A DNA stretch of 11,510 nt from DASSTJ01 sp035707965 (GTDB taxonomy: Bacteria; Actinomycetota; Actinomycetes; Actinomycetales; Angustibacteraceae). Where the stretch lies: the NCBI GenBank assembly GCA_035707965.1, contig DASSTJ010000125.1:1-11510 (forward strand), given 5' to 3'. The notes under the pieces are model-generated. The model saw nothing but the letters and a program-made list of their open reading frames with translations. It was not told where the DNA came from and did no database searches. The position numbers and the translations under genes are program-made. Shown one piece after another: positions 1 through 6,789 of this stretch; the stretch's first letter is position 1, and the number at the start of each line of letters is the position of its first letter.

Positions 1-9
1 GTGCACGTC

Positions 10-108
10 CGTGAGCCACGGCCTGCCGGCGAGCCCGAAACCGCTCGCTCTGCTGCCCGACGGCGGCTCACGATAGGGTCGGGGGCGCTGCCGGACCGCC
101 GGTCAGCG
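10..108 (+). other. Structured non-coding leader upstream of the DUF948 gene
   Basis: No gene is supported here. An 8-bp inverted repeat (CGTGAGCC at 10-17, GGCTCACG at 65-72) encloses a smaller hairpin (GCGAGC at 29-34, GCTCGC at 43-48, 8-base loop). A further GC-rich hairpin lies at 86-108 (CGCTG...CAGCG outside, CCGG/CCGG inside). TAGGGT at 74-79 fits the loose actinobacterial -10 pattern TAnnnT but lacks a recognisable -35. The region could be the 3' end or terminator of an upstream transcript followed by a promoter for the two small genes. This is inference from base pairing only. Confidence 0.3.
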
Positions 109-144
109 GCATGGCGCTCGTCGCCGTCACGCCTCGCTCGAGCC

Positions 145-152
145 GAGAGGGA
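145..152 (+). promoter_or_regulatory. Ribosome binding site that sets the DUF948 gene start
   Basis: The purine run GAGAGGGA lies about 9 bases before the ATG at 162. It favours this start over the in-frame ATG at 111, which would add 17 residues without hydrophobic or family-like character. Confidence 0.55.
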
Positions 153-161
153 CCGCGCAGG

Positions 162-530
162 ATGTCAGTCGGAGACGTCGCAGGGCTCATCGCGGCTGTC
201 GCCTTCGTGGCGCTGGTCGCGCTGCTCGCCGTGCCCATCCTCAAGCTGGGTCGTCTCATCGACGACACGCGGCACACCGTGCAGGGCGTGACCACCGAGA
301 CGGTGCCGCTGCTGCGTGAGGTCACCACCACCGTGGGCACCACCAACGGCGAGCTGGAGCGCGTGTCCGCCATCACCACGAACGTGCAGCAGATCACGAC
401 GAACGCGTCGGCGCTGACAGCGCTGTTCGCGGCCACGCTCGGCTCTCCGCTGATCAAGGTCGCCGCGTTCAGCTACGGGGTCCGACAGGCGTTCAGCGGC
501 AAGTCGAGCGGCAAGCGGCGCAGGAGGTGA
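162..530 (+). CDS. DUF948 domain-containing membrane protein
   Basis: This is a 122-residue protein of unknown molecular function. One hydrophobic helix spans about residues 5-26 directly after a short N-terminus. A Thr/Val-rich, probably coiled helical stretch follows (about 30-95, with periodic valines in VTTETVPLL and VTTTVGTT). The conserved-looking segment GSPLIKVAAFSYGVRQA and a basic tail ending in four arginines close the protein. This layout matches DUF948 proteins, which are small membrane-anchored proteins of Gram-positive bacteria. The gene lies just upstream of the DUF6167-like gene and alaS, the same order as in Streptomyces. Its stop codon is 5 bases before the next start and its 3' end contains that gene's AGGAGG, so the two are almost certainly co-transcribed and translationally linked. 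Family assignment is from remembered family features and context; function is not inferable. Confidence 0.85.
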   Translation: MSVGDVAGLIAAVAFVALVALLAVPILKLGRLIDDTRHTVQGVTTETVPLLREVTTTVGTTNGELERVSAITTNVQQITTNASALTALFAATLGSPLIKVAAFSYGVRQAFSGKSSGKRRRR

Positions 531-535
531 GCTGA

Positions 536-865
536 GTGCGACGGCTGTTCTGGCTGGCTCTGGGTGCCAGCGTGGGCGTGCTCGTGGTCCGCAAGGTGAC
601 GCGGACCGCGAAGGCGTACACGCCCGAGGGCGTCGCGCAGGGGCTCGCCGGTGTCGGCGAGGGCCTGCGCGAGATGGCGTCCGTCGTCAAGGAGTCCATG
701 GCGCAGCGTGACGCCGAGCTGCGCCTCGCGCTGGGCGTCGACGAGGGTGCGATCAACCCGGAGACGGCGCAGCAGCTCATCGAGCGGCCGAGCGCCGAGC
801 TGCGCGACGGCGAGGTGCCGACCGGCCTGCGTCCGAACGTCGCGCCCGGCGGACGAGCTCGCTAG
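536..865 (+). CDS. DUF6167-like small conserved protein
   Basis: The predicted product is 109 residues, starting at a GTG preceded by a perfect AGGAGG (522-527) at 8-base spacing. The N-terminus (RRLFWLALGASVGVLVV) is a single hydrophobic segment, followed by a basic patch (RKVTRTAKAYTPEG) and a charged helical stretch with E/R/M-rich heptad-like spacing (about residues 45-75). The C-terminus is Gly/Arg/Pro-rich and probably disordered. The N-terminal pattern R-R-x-F-W plus the YTPE segment, with its position between a DUF948 gene and alaS, fits the actinobacterial DUF6167 family. The protein is probably an inner-membrane-associated accessory protein. No catalytic motif is visible and the role is unknown. 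The gene is co-transcribed with the DUF948 gene. Confidence 0.75.
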   Translation: MRRLFWLALGASVGVLVVRKVTRTAKAYTPEGVAQGLAGVGEGLREMASVVKESMAQRDAELRLALGVDEGAINPETAQQLIERPSAELRDGEVPTGLRPNVAPGGRAR

Positions 866-1049
866 GGGCGCCGCGTCCTCGACGACGACGCCCCGACGGC
901 GTGCGCCCTGAGCGCCGCCGACCACGTGACCGACCGCGCCTCGCGGACCGACGCACGTGCCGACGTCCGGCGCGTCGCAGGTCGCCCCCGGTGCGTGCGT
1001 CGGACGCACCCCTCAGACTGCTCATGTCGCCGACCGAAGGATGATTCCC
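866..1049 (+). other. Intergenic region upstream of alaS
   Basis: The 184 bases contain no supportable gene. A GC-rich hairpin starts at the preceding stop codon (GGGGCG 865-870, CGCCCC 889-894) and could end the upstream transcript, although no T-run follows. CACGTG occurs twice, at 923-928 and 954-959, exactly 31 bases apart. A second hairpin (GGTGCGT 990-996, ACGCACC 1004-1010) lies about 40 bases before the alaS start. I see no T-box features: no T-box sequence or large specifier stem can be recognised. No convincing promoter hexamers are visible. Confidence 0.35.
1036..1040 (+). promoter_or_regulatory. Ribosome binding site that sets the alaS start
   Basis: GAAGG ends 9 bases before the ATG at 1050 and directly abuts an alternative in-frame ATG at 1041. 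The spacing therefore supports 1050, which also gives the usual AlaRS N-terminus METAEIRRRW. Confidence 0.6.
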
Positions 1050-3731
1050 ATGGAGACCGCCGAGATCCGCCGCCGGTGGTTGCAGTACTTCGCCGACTCC
1101 GGCCACACCGTGGTGCCGAGCGCACCGCTGCCGTTCGACGACCCCAACCTGCTGTTCGTGGCCGCCGGCATGGTGCCTTTCGTGCCGTACTTCGTGGGCC
1201 AGGAGACCGCGCCCTACGCGCGGGCGACCAGCGTGCAGAAGTGCGTGCGCACGCTCGACATCGACGAGGTCGGCAGGACCACCAGGCACGGCACGTTCTT
1301 CCAGATGAACGGCAACTTCAGCTTCGGCGACTACTTCAAGGAGGGCGCGATCGAGCTCGCCTGGGAGCTCGTGACCCGGTCGCAGTCGGACGGCGGCTAC
1401 GGCCTGCCGGACAAGGACCTGCTGGTCACGGTCTACTCCGACGACCGTGAGAGCGTCGAGCTCTGGAAGCGGATCGCCGGCCTGCCGGACGACAAGATCG
1501 TGCGGATGGGCAAGAAGGACAACTACTGGCACATGGGCATCCCGGGCCCGGCCGGTCCGTGCTCGGAGATCCTCATCGACCGCGGGCCCGACTACGGCCC
1601 GGAAGGAGACGTCGAGAAGGCCGGCGACCGGTACCTCGAGTTCTGGAACCTCGTGTTCATGCAGGAGGAGCTGTCGGCGGTCCGCGCCAAGGACGACTTC
1701 GACATCCGCGGTCCGCTGCCCAAGAAGAACATCGACACGGGCATGGGCCTGGAGCGCATGGCGTTCCTGCTGCAGGGCGTCGACAACATGTACGAGATCG
1801 ACGAGATCTACCCCGTTCTCGAGCGCGCGGCCGAGGTGGCGGGCAAGCGCTACGGCGCGAACCACGAGGACGACGTCCGTCTGCGCGTGGTGGCCGACCA
1901 CGTGCGCAGCGCCCTGATGATCATCGGAGACGGCGTCACGCCCGGCAACGAGGGCCGCGGCTACGTGCTGCGCCGCCTGCTGCGCCGGGCTGTGCGGTCG
2001 ATGCGTCTGCTCGGTGTGGACGCGCCGACGATGCCCGAGCTGCTCCCGGCCAGCCGCGACCGTATGAAGGCGAGCTACCCGAAGGTGGAGCGTGACTTCG
2101 CGCGCATCAGCCAGGTGGCGTACGCGGAGGAGGAGGCGTTCCGGCACACGCTGGCATCGGGCACGACGATCCTCGACACCGCGGTGCGGCAGGTGAAGCA
2201 GTCCGGCGGCACGACGCTGGGCGGCGACCAGGCGTTCCAGCTGCACGACACGTTCGGCTTCCCGATCGACCTCACCCTGGAGATGGCGGCCGAGCAGGGT
2301 GTGGATGTCGACGAGGTCGGCTTCCGGCGGCTGATGACCGAGCAGCGCGAGCGCGCCAAGGCGGACGCGCGGGCGAAGAAGACCGGCCACGTCGACACGT
2401 CCGCGTACCGCGAGCTCGCCGACGCCCTGGGCCGCGGCGTGGAGTTCACGGGCTACGACGAGGTGGTCAGCGAGGCGCGCGTGAGCGGACTCCTCGTCGA
2501 CGGTCGGTCCGCGTCGGCGGCGACCGAGGGCCAGGACGTCGAGGTGGTGCTGGACCGCACGCCGTTCTACGCCGAGGGCGGCGGGCAGCTCGCCGACGCG
2601 GGGCGCATCGAGCTCGACGGCGCGGTGGTCGAGGTCCTGGACGTGCAGAAGCCGCTGGGCTCGCTCATCGTGCACCGAGCCAGGGTCGTCAGCGGCGAGC
2701 TCGCCGTCGGCACGTCGGGCCGGGCCTTCGTGGACGTGCAGCGTCGCAAGGCGATCAGCCGCGCCCACACGGCGACGCACATGGTGCACAAGGCGATCCG
2801 CGAGGCGCTCGGCGACACCGCGACGCAGGCCGGCTCCGAGAACGCCCCCGGCCGCTTCCGGTTCGACTTCAGCGCTCACGGGGCGGTGCCGCCGTCCGTC
2901 CTGCGCGACGTGGAGCAGCGCGTCAACGCACTGCTCTCCGACGACCTCGAGGTGCACGCCGAGGTGATGAGCCAGGCGCAGGCCATGGAGATCGGCGCGA
3001 TGGCGCTGTTCGGCGAGAAGTACGGCGACGAGGTGCGGGTGGTGTCCGTCGGTGACTGGGCGCGCGAGCTGTGCGGCGGCACGCACGCGCAACGCTCCGG
3101 CCAGCTGGGCATCGTCTCGCTGCTGGGGGAGTCGTCGATCGGGTCGGGCGTCCGCAGGGTCGAGGCGCTCGTCGGCGCGGACGCGTACTCGTACCTCGCG
3201 CGCGAGGCGGCCCTCGTCGGTCAGCTCACCGAGGTGCTCAAGGTGCGCCCCGAGGAGCTGCCCGACCGGGTGGCGTCGATCCTCGCGCGGCTGAAGGACG
3301 CCGAGAAGGAGATCGAGCGCGTCCACCGGGAGCAGGTGCTCGCCGCCGCGGGTGGCCTCGCGTCAGCTGCACGCGACGTGTACGGCGTGGCCGTCGTGAC
3401 GCACGACGCGGGTGAGGGTGCCGGTGCCGACGAGCTGCGTGGCCTGGCGCTCGACGTCCGGGGTCGGCTGCCTGGTGGCCGGCCTGCGGTCGTCGCCGTG
3501 ACGGGTTCGGCGAAGGGACGCCCGGTGGTGGTCGTCGTCACCAACGACGAGGCGCGGCGCTGGGGCGTGAAGGCCGGCGAGCTGGTGCGCGAGGCGGCGC
3601 AGGTGCTCGGCGGTGGCGGTGGCGGCAAGGACGACGTGGCGCAAGGCGGCGGCACGGACGCGAGCCGCACCGGTGAGGCGCTGGGCCGCATCGAGCACGT
3701 CGTCGGCGAGCGCGTCACGGCCAACCGCTGA
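1050..3731 (+). CDS. alaS: Alanyl-tRNA synthetase (AlaRS)
   Basis: The product is a cytoplasmic class II aminoacyl-tRNA synthetase that activates alanine with ATP and charges tRNA-Ala, recognising the G3:U70 pair, and clears mischarged Ser/Gly. At 893 residues it is full length (E. coli AlaRS has 876). The catalytic core shows DDPNLLFVAAGM (30-41), class II motif 2 around GTFFQMNGNFSFGDYFK (81-97) and motif 3 GMGLERMAF (231-239). The editing domain has the expected zinc/active-site pair HTATH (573-577) and CGGTH (675-679). A coiled-coil-prone stretch (about 740-775) leads into the C-Ala domain, with its glycine run (six Gly at 854-859) followed by KDDVAQGGG. All key residues appear intact. 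The start at 1050 is preferred because of GAAGG at 1036-1040; the frame is open to 957, but the extra residues do not look like AlaRS. Downstream neighbours ruvX-mltG-aroE are the standard actinobacterial context. Confidence 0.98.
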   Translation: METAEIRRRWLQYFADSGHTVVPSAPLPFDDPNLLFVAAGMVPFVPYFVGQETAPYARATSVQKCVRTLDIDEVGRTTRHGTFFQMNGNFSFGDYFKEGAIELAWELVTRSQSDGGYGLPDKDLLVTVYSDDRESVELWKRIAGLPDDKIVRMGKKDNYWHMGIPGPAGPCSEILIDRGPDYGPEGDVEKAGDRYLEFWNLVFMQEELSAVRAKDDFDIRGPLPKKNIDTGMGLERMAFLLQGVDNMYEIDEIYPVLERAAEVAGKRYGANHEDDVRLRVVADHVRSALMIIGDGVTPGNEGRGYVLRRLLRRAVRSMRLLGVDAPTMPELLPASRDRMKASYPKVERDFARISQVAYAEEEAFRHTLASGTTILDTAVRQVKQSGGTTLGGDQAFQLHDTFGFPIDLTLEMAAEQGVDVDEVGFRRLMTEQRERAKADARAKKTGHVDTSAYRELADALGRGVEFTGYDEVVSEARVSGLLVDGRSASAATEGQDVEVVLDRTPFYAEGGGQLADAGRIELDGAVVEVLDVQKPLGSLIVHRARVVSGELAVGTSGRAFVDVQRRKAISRAHTATHMVHKAIREALGDTATQAGSENAPGRFRFDFSAHGAVPPSVLRDVEQRVNALLSDDLEVHAEVMSQAQAMEIGAMALFGEKYGDEVRVVSVGDWARELCGGTHAQRSGQLGIVSLLGESSIGSGVRRVEALVGADAYSYLAREAALVGQLTEVLKVRPEELPDRVASILARLKDAEKEIERVHREQVLAAAGGLASAARDVYGVAVVTHDAGEGAGADELRGLALDVRGRLPGGRPAVVAVTGSAKGRPVVVVVTNDEARRWGVKAGELVREAAQVLGGGGGGKDDVAQGGGTDASRTGEALGRIEHVVGERVTANR

Positions 3732-3740
3732 ATCAGGTAC

Positions 3741-3806
3741 CGGAACTTGGTTGCCTTTGTGTACGCGATTCGGCCGTTTGGCGTACACAAAGTCAACCAA
3801 GTTCCG
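3741..3806. repeat. Long inverted repeat (26-bp arms, 14-base loop) between alaS and ruvX
   Basis: The left arm at 3741-3766 (starts CGGAACTTGGTTG, ends GTGTACGC) and the right arm at 3781-3806 (starts GCGTACAC, ends CAACCAAGTTCCG) are reverse complements at 25 of 26 positions; the only mismatch is C3754 opposite T3793. The loop (3767-3780) contains the palindrome CGGCCG. The arms are about half G/C, clearly less than the flanking genes, and no T-run follows either arm. The left arm begins 10 bases after the alaS stop and the right arm ends 41 bases before the ruvX start. It could be a dispersed palindromic repeat (REP- or MITE-like), an RNA processing site or a long terminator. No target-site duplication is obvious at its edges. 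Confidence 0.85.
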
Positions 3807-3847
3807 TTGGGGGACGGCGCTGCTGACCGCGAGATGGTGAGCCTGTC

Positions 3848-4324
3848 GTGAGGCGTGGCGTGCGGCTGGGGGTGGACGTCGGCTCGGTGCGGGTCGGCCT
3901 CGCGGCGAGCGACCCGGACGGGATGCTTGCGACGCCGGTCGAGACGCTCGCCCGCGACACGTCGGGGGAGGTCCCGACCGACCAGCGGCGCATCGCGGAC
4001 GAGGCGGCCGAGCGCGGCGCCCTGGAGGTGCTGGTCGGGCTGCCCCGGTCGTTGTCGGGCGGCGAAGGGCCGGCAGCCCGCGCCGCACGTGAGTACGCGG
4101 TCGCGCTGTCCCGGCTGATCGACGTCCCGGTCAGGATGGTCGACGAACGGCTGTCCACGGTCGCCGCGCATCGTTCCCTGCGAGAGGCCGGCATGAAGGG
4201 ACGCAAGCAGAGAGCGGTCGTCGACCAGGTTGCCGCCGTCGTGCTCTTGCAGAATGCTCTGGACAGCGAGCGCAGCACCGGCAGGCCACCGGGGACGCCC
4301 CTCGACCAGCCGGGCGGAGGCTGA
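3848..4324 (+). CDS. ruvX: RuvX/YqgF family RNase H-fold protein (putative Holliday junction resolvase / rRNA processing)
   Basis: The product is 158 residues, normal for the YqgF/RuvX family, whose members have an RNase H fold. They have been linked to 16S rRNA 5'-end maturation in E. coli and to Holliday junction resolution in Mycobacterium. Visible family motifs are GVDVGSVRVGLA (8-19, first catalytic Asp at D10), LVGLPRSLSG (62-71), MVDERLST (97-104) and a C-terminal acidic position in AVVDQVAAVVLL (D126). The start is GTG with only a weak GGTGAG (3836-3841) in front; the usual short N-terminus before the first strand supports it. The last 20 or so residues (after 138) are Gly/Pro-rich and probably disordered. 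The position between alaS and mltG is the classic actinobacterial arrangement. The strong palindrome between alaS and ruvX may separate their expression. Confidence 0.95.
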   Translation: MRRGVRLGVDVGSVRVGLAASDPDGMLATPVETLARDTSGEVPTDQRRIADEAAERGALEVLVGLPRSLSGGEGPAARAAREYAVALSRLIDVPVRMVDERLSTVAAHRSLREAGMKGRKQRAVVDQVAAVVLLQNALDSERSTGRPPGTPLDQPGGG

Positions 4325-4369
4325 ACCCGGCCAGCCGGTCCGAACGGGTACCCTCGCGCGAAGAGGAAG

Positions 4370-4388
4370 GCCGACCGCCGTGGTCGGC
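4370..4388 (+). other. Hairpin in the mltG leader
   Basis: GCCGACC (4370-4376) and GGTCGGC (4382-4388) form a perfect 7-bp stem with a 5-base loop, ending 25 bases before the mltG start and 10 bases before its GGAGG (4399-4403). No T-run follows. It could be a weak terminator or a leader structure. TACCCT at 4349-4354 upstream fits a -10 pattern but has no matching -35. Confidence 0.35.
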
Positions 4389-4413
4389 TCACCGAATCGG
4401 AGGCGCCGGCCGC

Positions 4414-5565
4414 ATGCACGAGGCGAACCACCTGGGGGTCGTTCTGGACAGCCTGGACGAGGCTCCGCAGGGTCGGCGTTCGCGCAGGCAGCAGGACCAG
4501 GAGCGGCGTCGCCAGCGGCGTCGTCGCAGCGGCAAGCGCAGCATCGTGCTGCTGGTGGCCCTGCTGGTGGTCGGGGGAGGCCTGCTCGGCGCCTACACCG
4601 CGCTGAAGCCGTGGGTCACGCAGCTGACCGCGAGCAACGACTACACCGGGCAGGGCACCGGGTCGGCGGAGGTCGTCGTGAACCCGGGCGACTCGGGTCG
4701 CGCCATCGGCCGCAGCCTCGAGAAGGCGGGCGTCGTCAAGTCGGCGGACGCGTTCGTGGAGGCCGCCGCTCAGGAGCCGAAGGCGGCGTCGATCCAGCCG
4801 GGCACGTACACGCTGCGGTCGCACATGAGCGCCGCCGCCGCGCTGCAGCTCATGCTCGACCCGTCGTCGCGCACGTCGGAGCGAGTGCTGGTCCGCGAGG
4901 GACTCACGGCGGCGCAGATCGCCGGCGTGCTGTCGAAGGCGAGCGGCCAACCCCTGAGCGAGTACACGGCCGCCCTGAAGAACCCTGAGGCGCTGGGTCT
5001 CCCGGCGGCGGCGAAGGGCAAGCCGGAGGGCTGGCTGTTCCCGGACACGTACCAGTTCGACACCAAGTCCACCGCCGCCGAGCAGCTGGCCGCGATGGTG
5101 AAGCAGATGCGGTCGGTGCTGGCTGATCTCGGCGTGAGCGAGGACCAGGCCCAGGTGGTGCTGACGAAGGCCAGCATCGTGCAGGCCGAAGGCTCCCGGC
5201 CGCAAGACTTCGGCAAGATCGCGCGCGTCATCGACAACCGTCTGAAGCAGGGCATCAGGCTGCAGATGGACTCGACGGTGCACTACGTCGTGGGCAAGGA
5301 GAAGGTCACCACGACGAAGGAGCAGCGGCAGACCAAGTCGCCGTACAACACCTACCTCGTCGTGGGCCTGCCACCGGGGCCGATCGGCAGCCCGGGCAAG
5401 GCCGCGATCCAGGCGGTGCTCGACCCGAGCCCTGGCGACTGGCTGTACTTCGTCGCGGTCAACCCGGCGACCGGCGAGACGAAGTTCGCGGTGACCAAGG
5501 CGGAGCACGACCGCAACGTGGCGGAGTTCCAGCAGTGGTGCCGCGACAACGCCGGCCAGTGCTGA
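4414..5565 (+). CDS. mltG: Endolytic murein transglycosylase MltG (YceG-like)
   Basis: The product is a membrane-anchored lytic transglycosylase that cleaves nascent glycan strands within the chain near the membrane, setting glycan length. The 383-residue protein has a cytoplasmic N-terminus of about 40 residues with a very basic patch (21-42), one transmembrane helix (about 43-62), a LysM-like subdomain (about 85-150) and the YceG catalytic domain. Family signatures are EGWLFPDTYQF (205-215), the catalytic glutamate in ASIVQAEGS (E259, equivalent to E218 of E. coli MltG), RLQMDSTVHY (282-291), SPYNTY (309-314), GLPPGPI (318-324) and YFVAV (345-349). The ATG at 4414 follows GGAGG (4399-4403) at 10-base spacing. 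The protein ends in Cys, which is not a lipobox. Next to ruvX and aroE this is the conserved actinobacterial order. Confidence 0.96.
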   Translation: MHEANHLGVVLDSLDEAPQGRRSRRQQDQERRRQRRRRSGKRSIVLLVALLVVGGGLLGAYTALKPWVTQLTASNDYTGQGTGSAEVVVNPGDSGRAIGRSLEKAGVVKSADAFVEAAAQEPKAASIQPGTYTLRSHMSAAAALQLMLDPSSRTSERVLVREGLTAAQIAGVLSKASGQPLSEYTAALKNPEALGLPAAAKGKPEGWLFPDTYQFDTKSTAAEQLAAMVKQMRSVLADLGVSEDQAQVVLTKASIVQAEGSRPQDFGKIARVIDNRLKQGIRLQMDSTVHYVVGKEKVTTTKEQRQTKSPYNTYLVVGLPPGPIGSPGKAAIQAVLDPSPGDWLYFVAVNPATGETKFAVTKAEHDRNVAEFQQWCRDNAGQC

Positions 5566-5582
5566 CGTGGTCGTCGCGTCGT

Positions 5583-5622
5583 CGGGGCAGGTGCGCCGGC
5601 TCTCGTCGGCGCCGCTGCCCCG
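5583..5622 (+). terminator. Two-tier GC-rich hairpin between mltG and aroE (possible terminator or leader structure)
   Basis: The outer stem pairs CGGGGCAG (5583-5590) with CTGCCCCG (5615-5622), 8 of 8. After a 2x2 internal loop, GCGCCG (5593-5598) pairs with CGGCGC (5607-5612) around an 8-base loop. There is no downstream T-run, so this would be the U-less type often proposed for actinobacteria. The hairpin ends 21 bases before the aroE GTG and 8 bases before its GAGG, so it could also affect aroE translation. Confidence 0.45.
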
Positions 5623-5643
5623 CTGATCCCGAGGCGCGCTGAG

Positions 5644-6531
5644 GTGCGCAGTCGTCGCGCGGCCGTGCTGGGCAGCCCCATCAGCCACTCGCTCTCGCCG
5701 GTGCTGCACCGGGCCGCGTACGCCTCGCTCGGCCTCGACTGGCGCTATGACGCGCTCGAGGTGGGCGACGAGCGTGGGCTGCAGGCGCTGTTCGACCAGT
5801 GCGACACCGACGGCGACTGGGCCGGTCTCTCGCTGACCATGCCCTTGAAGAAGCTCGTGCTGCCCATGCTGGACGAGGTGAGCGGCACGGCCAGCGCCAC
5901 CAGCGCGGTCAACACCGTGGTCTTCGAGAGCAGCGCCCCCCAGCCGGACGTCGACGGACGACCGGCCGCCCCGGCCCGGCCGAGGCGCGTGGGTCACAAC
6001 ACCGACGTGACGGGCATCGTGCGCGCGGTCAGCGAGGCCGGTGTCGACGCGCTCACCGAGGGGCTCGTCCTCGGGGGAGGTGCGACGGCCTGCTCGGCTG
6101 TGGCGGCGCTGGCCCGGCTGGGTGCGAGGCAGGCTCAGGTCGTCGTGCGCTCACCTGAGCGTGCGGCGGACGTCGTGACGACGGGGGAGCGCGTGGGCCT
6201 CGTCGTGCACCTGCGCAGCTGGACCGAAGCAGCCTCTGCAGGCACGACATCCGGGCTCGTGGTCAGCACCGTGCCGGCTCTGGCGTCCGACGAGGCGCGT
6301 CGCCTGCTCGCCGCGATGGAGGCGACCCGCGCGGTCCTGCTCGACGTCGCCTACGACCCCTGGCCGACCCCCGTGGCGCAGGACTGGGAGCGCCGGGGCG
6401 GCAGGGTGGTGGGCGGCTTCAGCATGCTGCTGCACCAGGCGGTCGAGCAGGTGCGCCTGATGACCGGCCGCACGCCCGACGTCGCCGCGATGCGCCGGGC
6501 GGGGCTCGCAGCCCTCGCCGAGCGCCGGTGA
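5644..6531 (+). CDS. aroE: Shikimate dehydrogenase (NADP+)
   Basis: The enzyme reduces 3-dehydroshikimate to shikimate with NADPH in the cytoplasmic chorismate pathway. The 295-residue product has both domains in order. The substrate domain has SPISHSLSPVLH (11-22; S16 and S18 in the shikimate-binding positions), SLTMPLK (63-69; catalytic Lys K69) and NTD (119-121; catalytic Asp D121). The dinucleotide domain has LGGGATACSA (143-152, Gly-rich loop), VVSTVPA (206-212), DVAYDPWPTP (234-243) and GGFSMLLHQA (257-266; conserved Gln Q265). Residues 96-116 form a Pro/Ala/Arg-rich loop between the NTV and NTD motifs, longer than in compact AroE proteins and probably surface-exposed. The GTG start has GAGG (5631-5634) 9 bases upstream. 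The family also includes quinate/shikimate and AroE-like paralogues, but the full motif set and locus favour true AroE. Confidence 0.93.
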   Translation: MRSRRAAVLGSPISHSLSPVLHRAAYASLGLDWRYDALEVGDERGLQALFDQCDTDGDWAGLSLTMPLKKLVLPMLDEVSGTASATSAVNTVVFESSAPQPDVDGRPAAPARPRRVGHNTDVTGIVRAVSEAGVDALTEGLVLGGGATACSAVAALARLGARQAQVVVRSPERAADVVTTGERVGLVVHLRSWTEAASAGTTSGLVVSTVPALASDEARRLLAAMEATRAVLLDVAYDPWPTPVAQDWERRGGRVVGGFSMLLHQAVEQVRLMTGRTPDVAAMRRAGLAALAERR

Positions 6532-6564
6532 GTCAGCCGCCACCGGCGGCCGGCCGCCACCGGC
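6523..6564 (+). terminator. Overlapping GC-rich hairpins at the aroE stop codon
   Basis: CGCCGGTG (6523-6530, overlapping the stop) pairs with CACCGGCG (6541-6548) in an 8-bp stem with a 10-base loop. Competing structures exist: GCCGCC (6536-6541) with GGCGGC (6545-6550), and the perfect palindrome GGCGGCCGGCCGCC (6545-6558). The 12-mer GCCGCCACCGGC occurs twice (6536-6547 and 6553-6564). This is a plausible U-less transcription end for the housekeeping block before the separately promoted pilus genes. The terminator role is inferred. Confidence 0.45.
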
Positions 6565-6761
6565 AGCGCCCTGGGCAGACGTCGCGGCGTTCACCCGAGC
6601 GGCGCACGCCTGGCACTCGACAGCGAGGCTCGGTGATCGCGGGTACCGCTCCGTGGGCGGGCTCGCCTACATCGGACGCAACGGTGGTCGTTCGCCGCTC
6701 GAGTCGTGACGCACGGTGATCGCCGGAGACCGTCCCGCCTCGCACGGTGACGTCCCGGCGT
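6565..6761 (+). repeat. Non-coding stretch with short repeats upstream of the pilB promoter
   Basis: No gene is supported in the 303 bases between aroE and pilB. Two imperfect copies of a 22-23 base element occur at 6631-6652 and 6714-6736. They share CGGTGATCGC, then GG, then ACCG, so each carries the inverted half-sites CGGT...ACCG. A third partial copy shares CGCACGGTGA (6710-6719 and 6741-6750, 31 bases apart). CGAGGCTCGG is also repeated (6624-6633 and 6810-6819). These could be binding sites for a regulator of the pilus promoter, or chance repeats in GC-rich DNA. Confidence 0.35.
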
Positions 6762-6789
6762 TCAAGGTGTCGCGCCGATCCGCCGATAG
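6762..6789 (+). promoter_or_regulatory. Sigma-28 family (FliA/WhiG-like) promoter of pilB
   Basis: TCAAG (6762-6766) and GCCGATAG (6782-6789) are separated by 15 bases. The sigma-28 family consensus is TAAA-N15-GCCGATAA: the -10 matches 7 of 8 and the -35 matches 3 of 4, with a spacer one base longer when counted from TCAA. The same two elements with identical spacing stand before pilT. Transcription would start near 6797, giving a leader of about 38 bases. A dyad, CCGAT (6775-6779) with ATCGG (6795-6799), overlaps the -10 and could be an operator. Confidence 0.65.

Noticed and set aside
957..1049. Upstream extension of AlaRS from a GTG at 957
   Set aside because: The added 31 residues are unlike AlaRS N-termini and have no ribosome binding site; GAAGG at 1036-1040 is correctly spaced for 1050.
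866..1049. T-box riboswitch or other aminoacyl-tRNA synthetase leader before alaS
   Set aside because: The region is too short and shows no T-box sequence or specifier stem, only small GC hairpins.
777..3326. Very long open frame on the minus strand opposite alaS
   Set aside because: It is a composition shadow of the GC-rich alaS gene. Its translation is low-complexity Arg/Ala/Val/His/Leu with no recognisable domain, and the plus strand carries an intact, unmistakable AlaRS.
3741..3806. Ordinary intrinsic terminator or CRISPR-like unit
   Set aside because: There is no T-run on either side, the stem is far longer than usual terminators, and there is only one palindrome with no repeat-spacer array.
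4349..4354. TACCCT as a -10 for mltG
   Set aside because: It fits TAnnnT, but nothing resembling TTGAC lies 16-18 bases upstream; such hexamers are common by chance.
3793..5997. Long minus-strand open frame opposite ruvX, mltG and aroE
   Set aside because: It spans three well-supported plus-strand genes and their intergenic regions, shows no family motif and has shadow-like composition.
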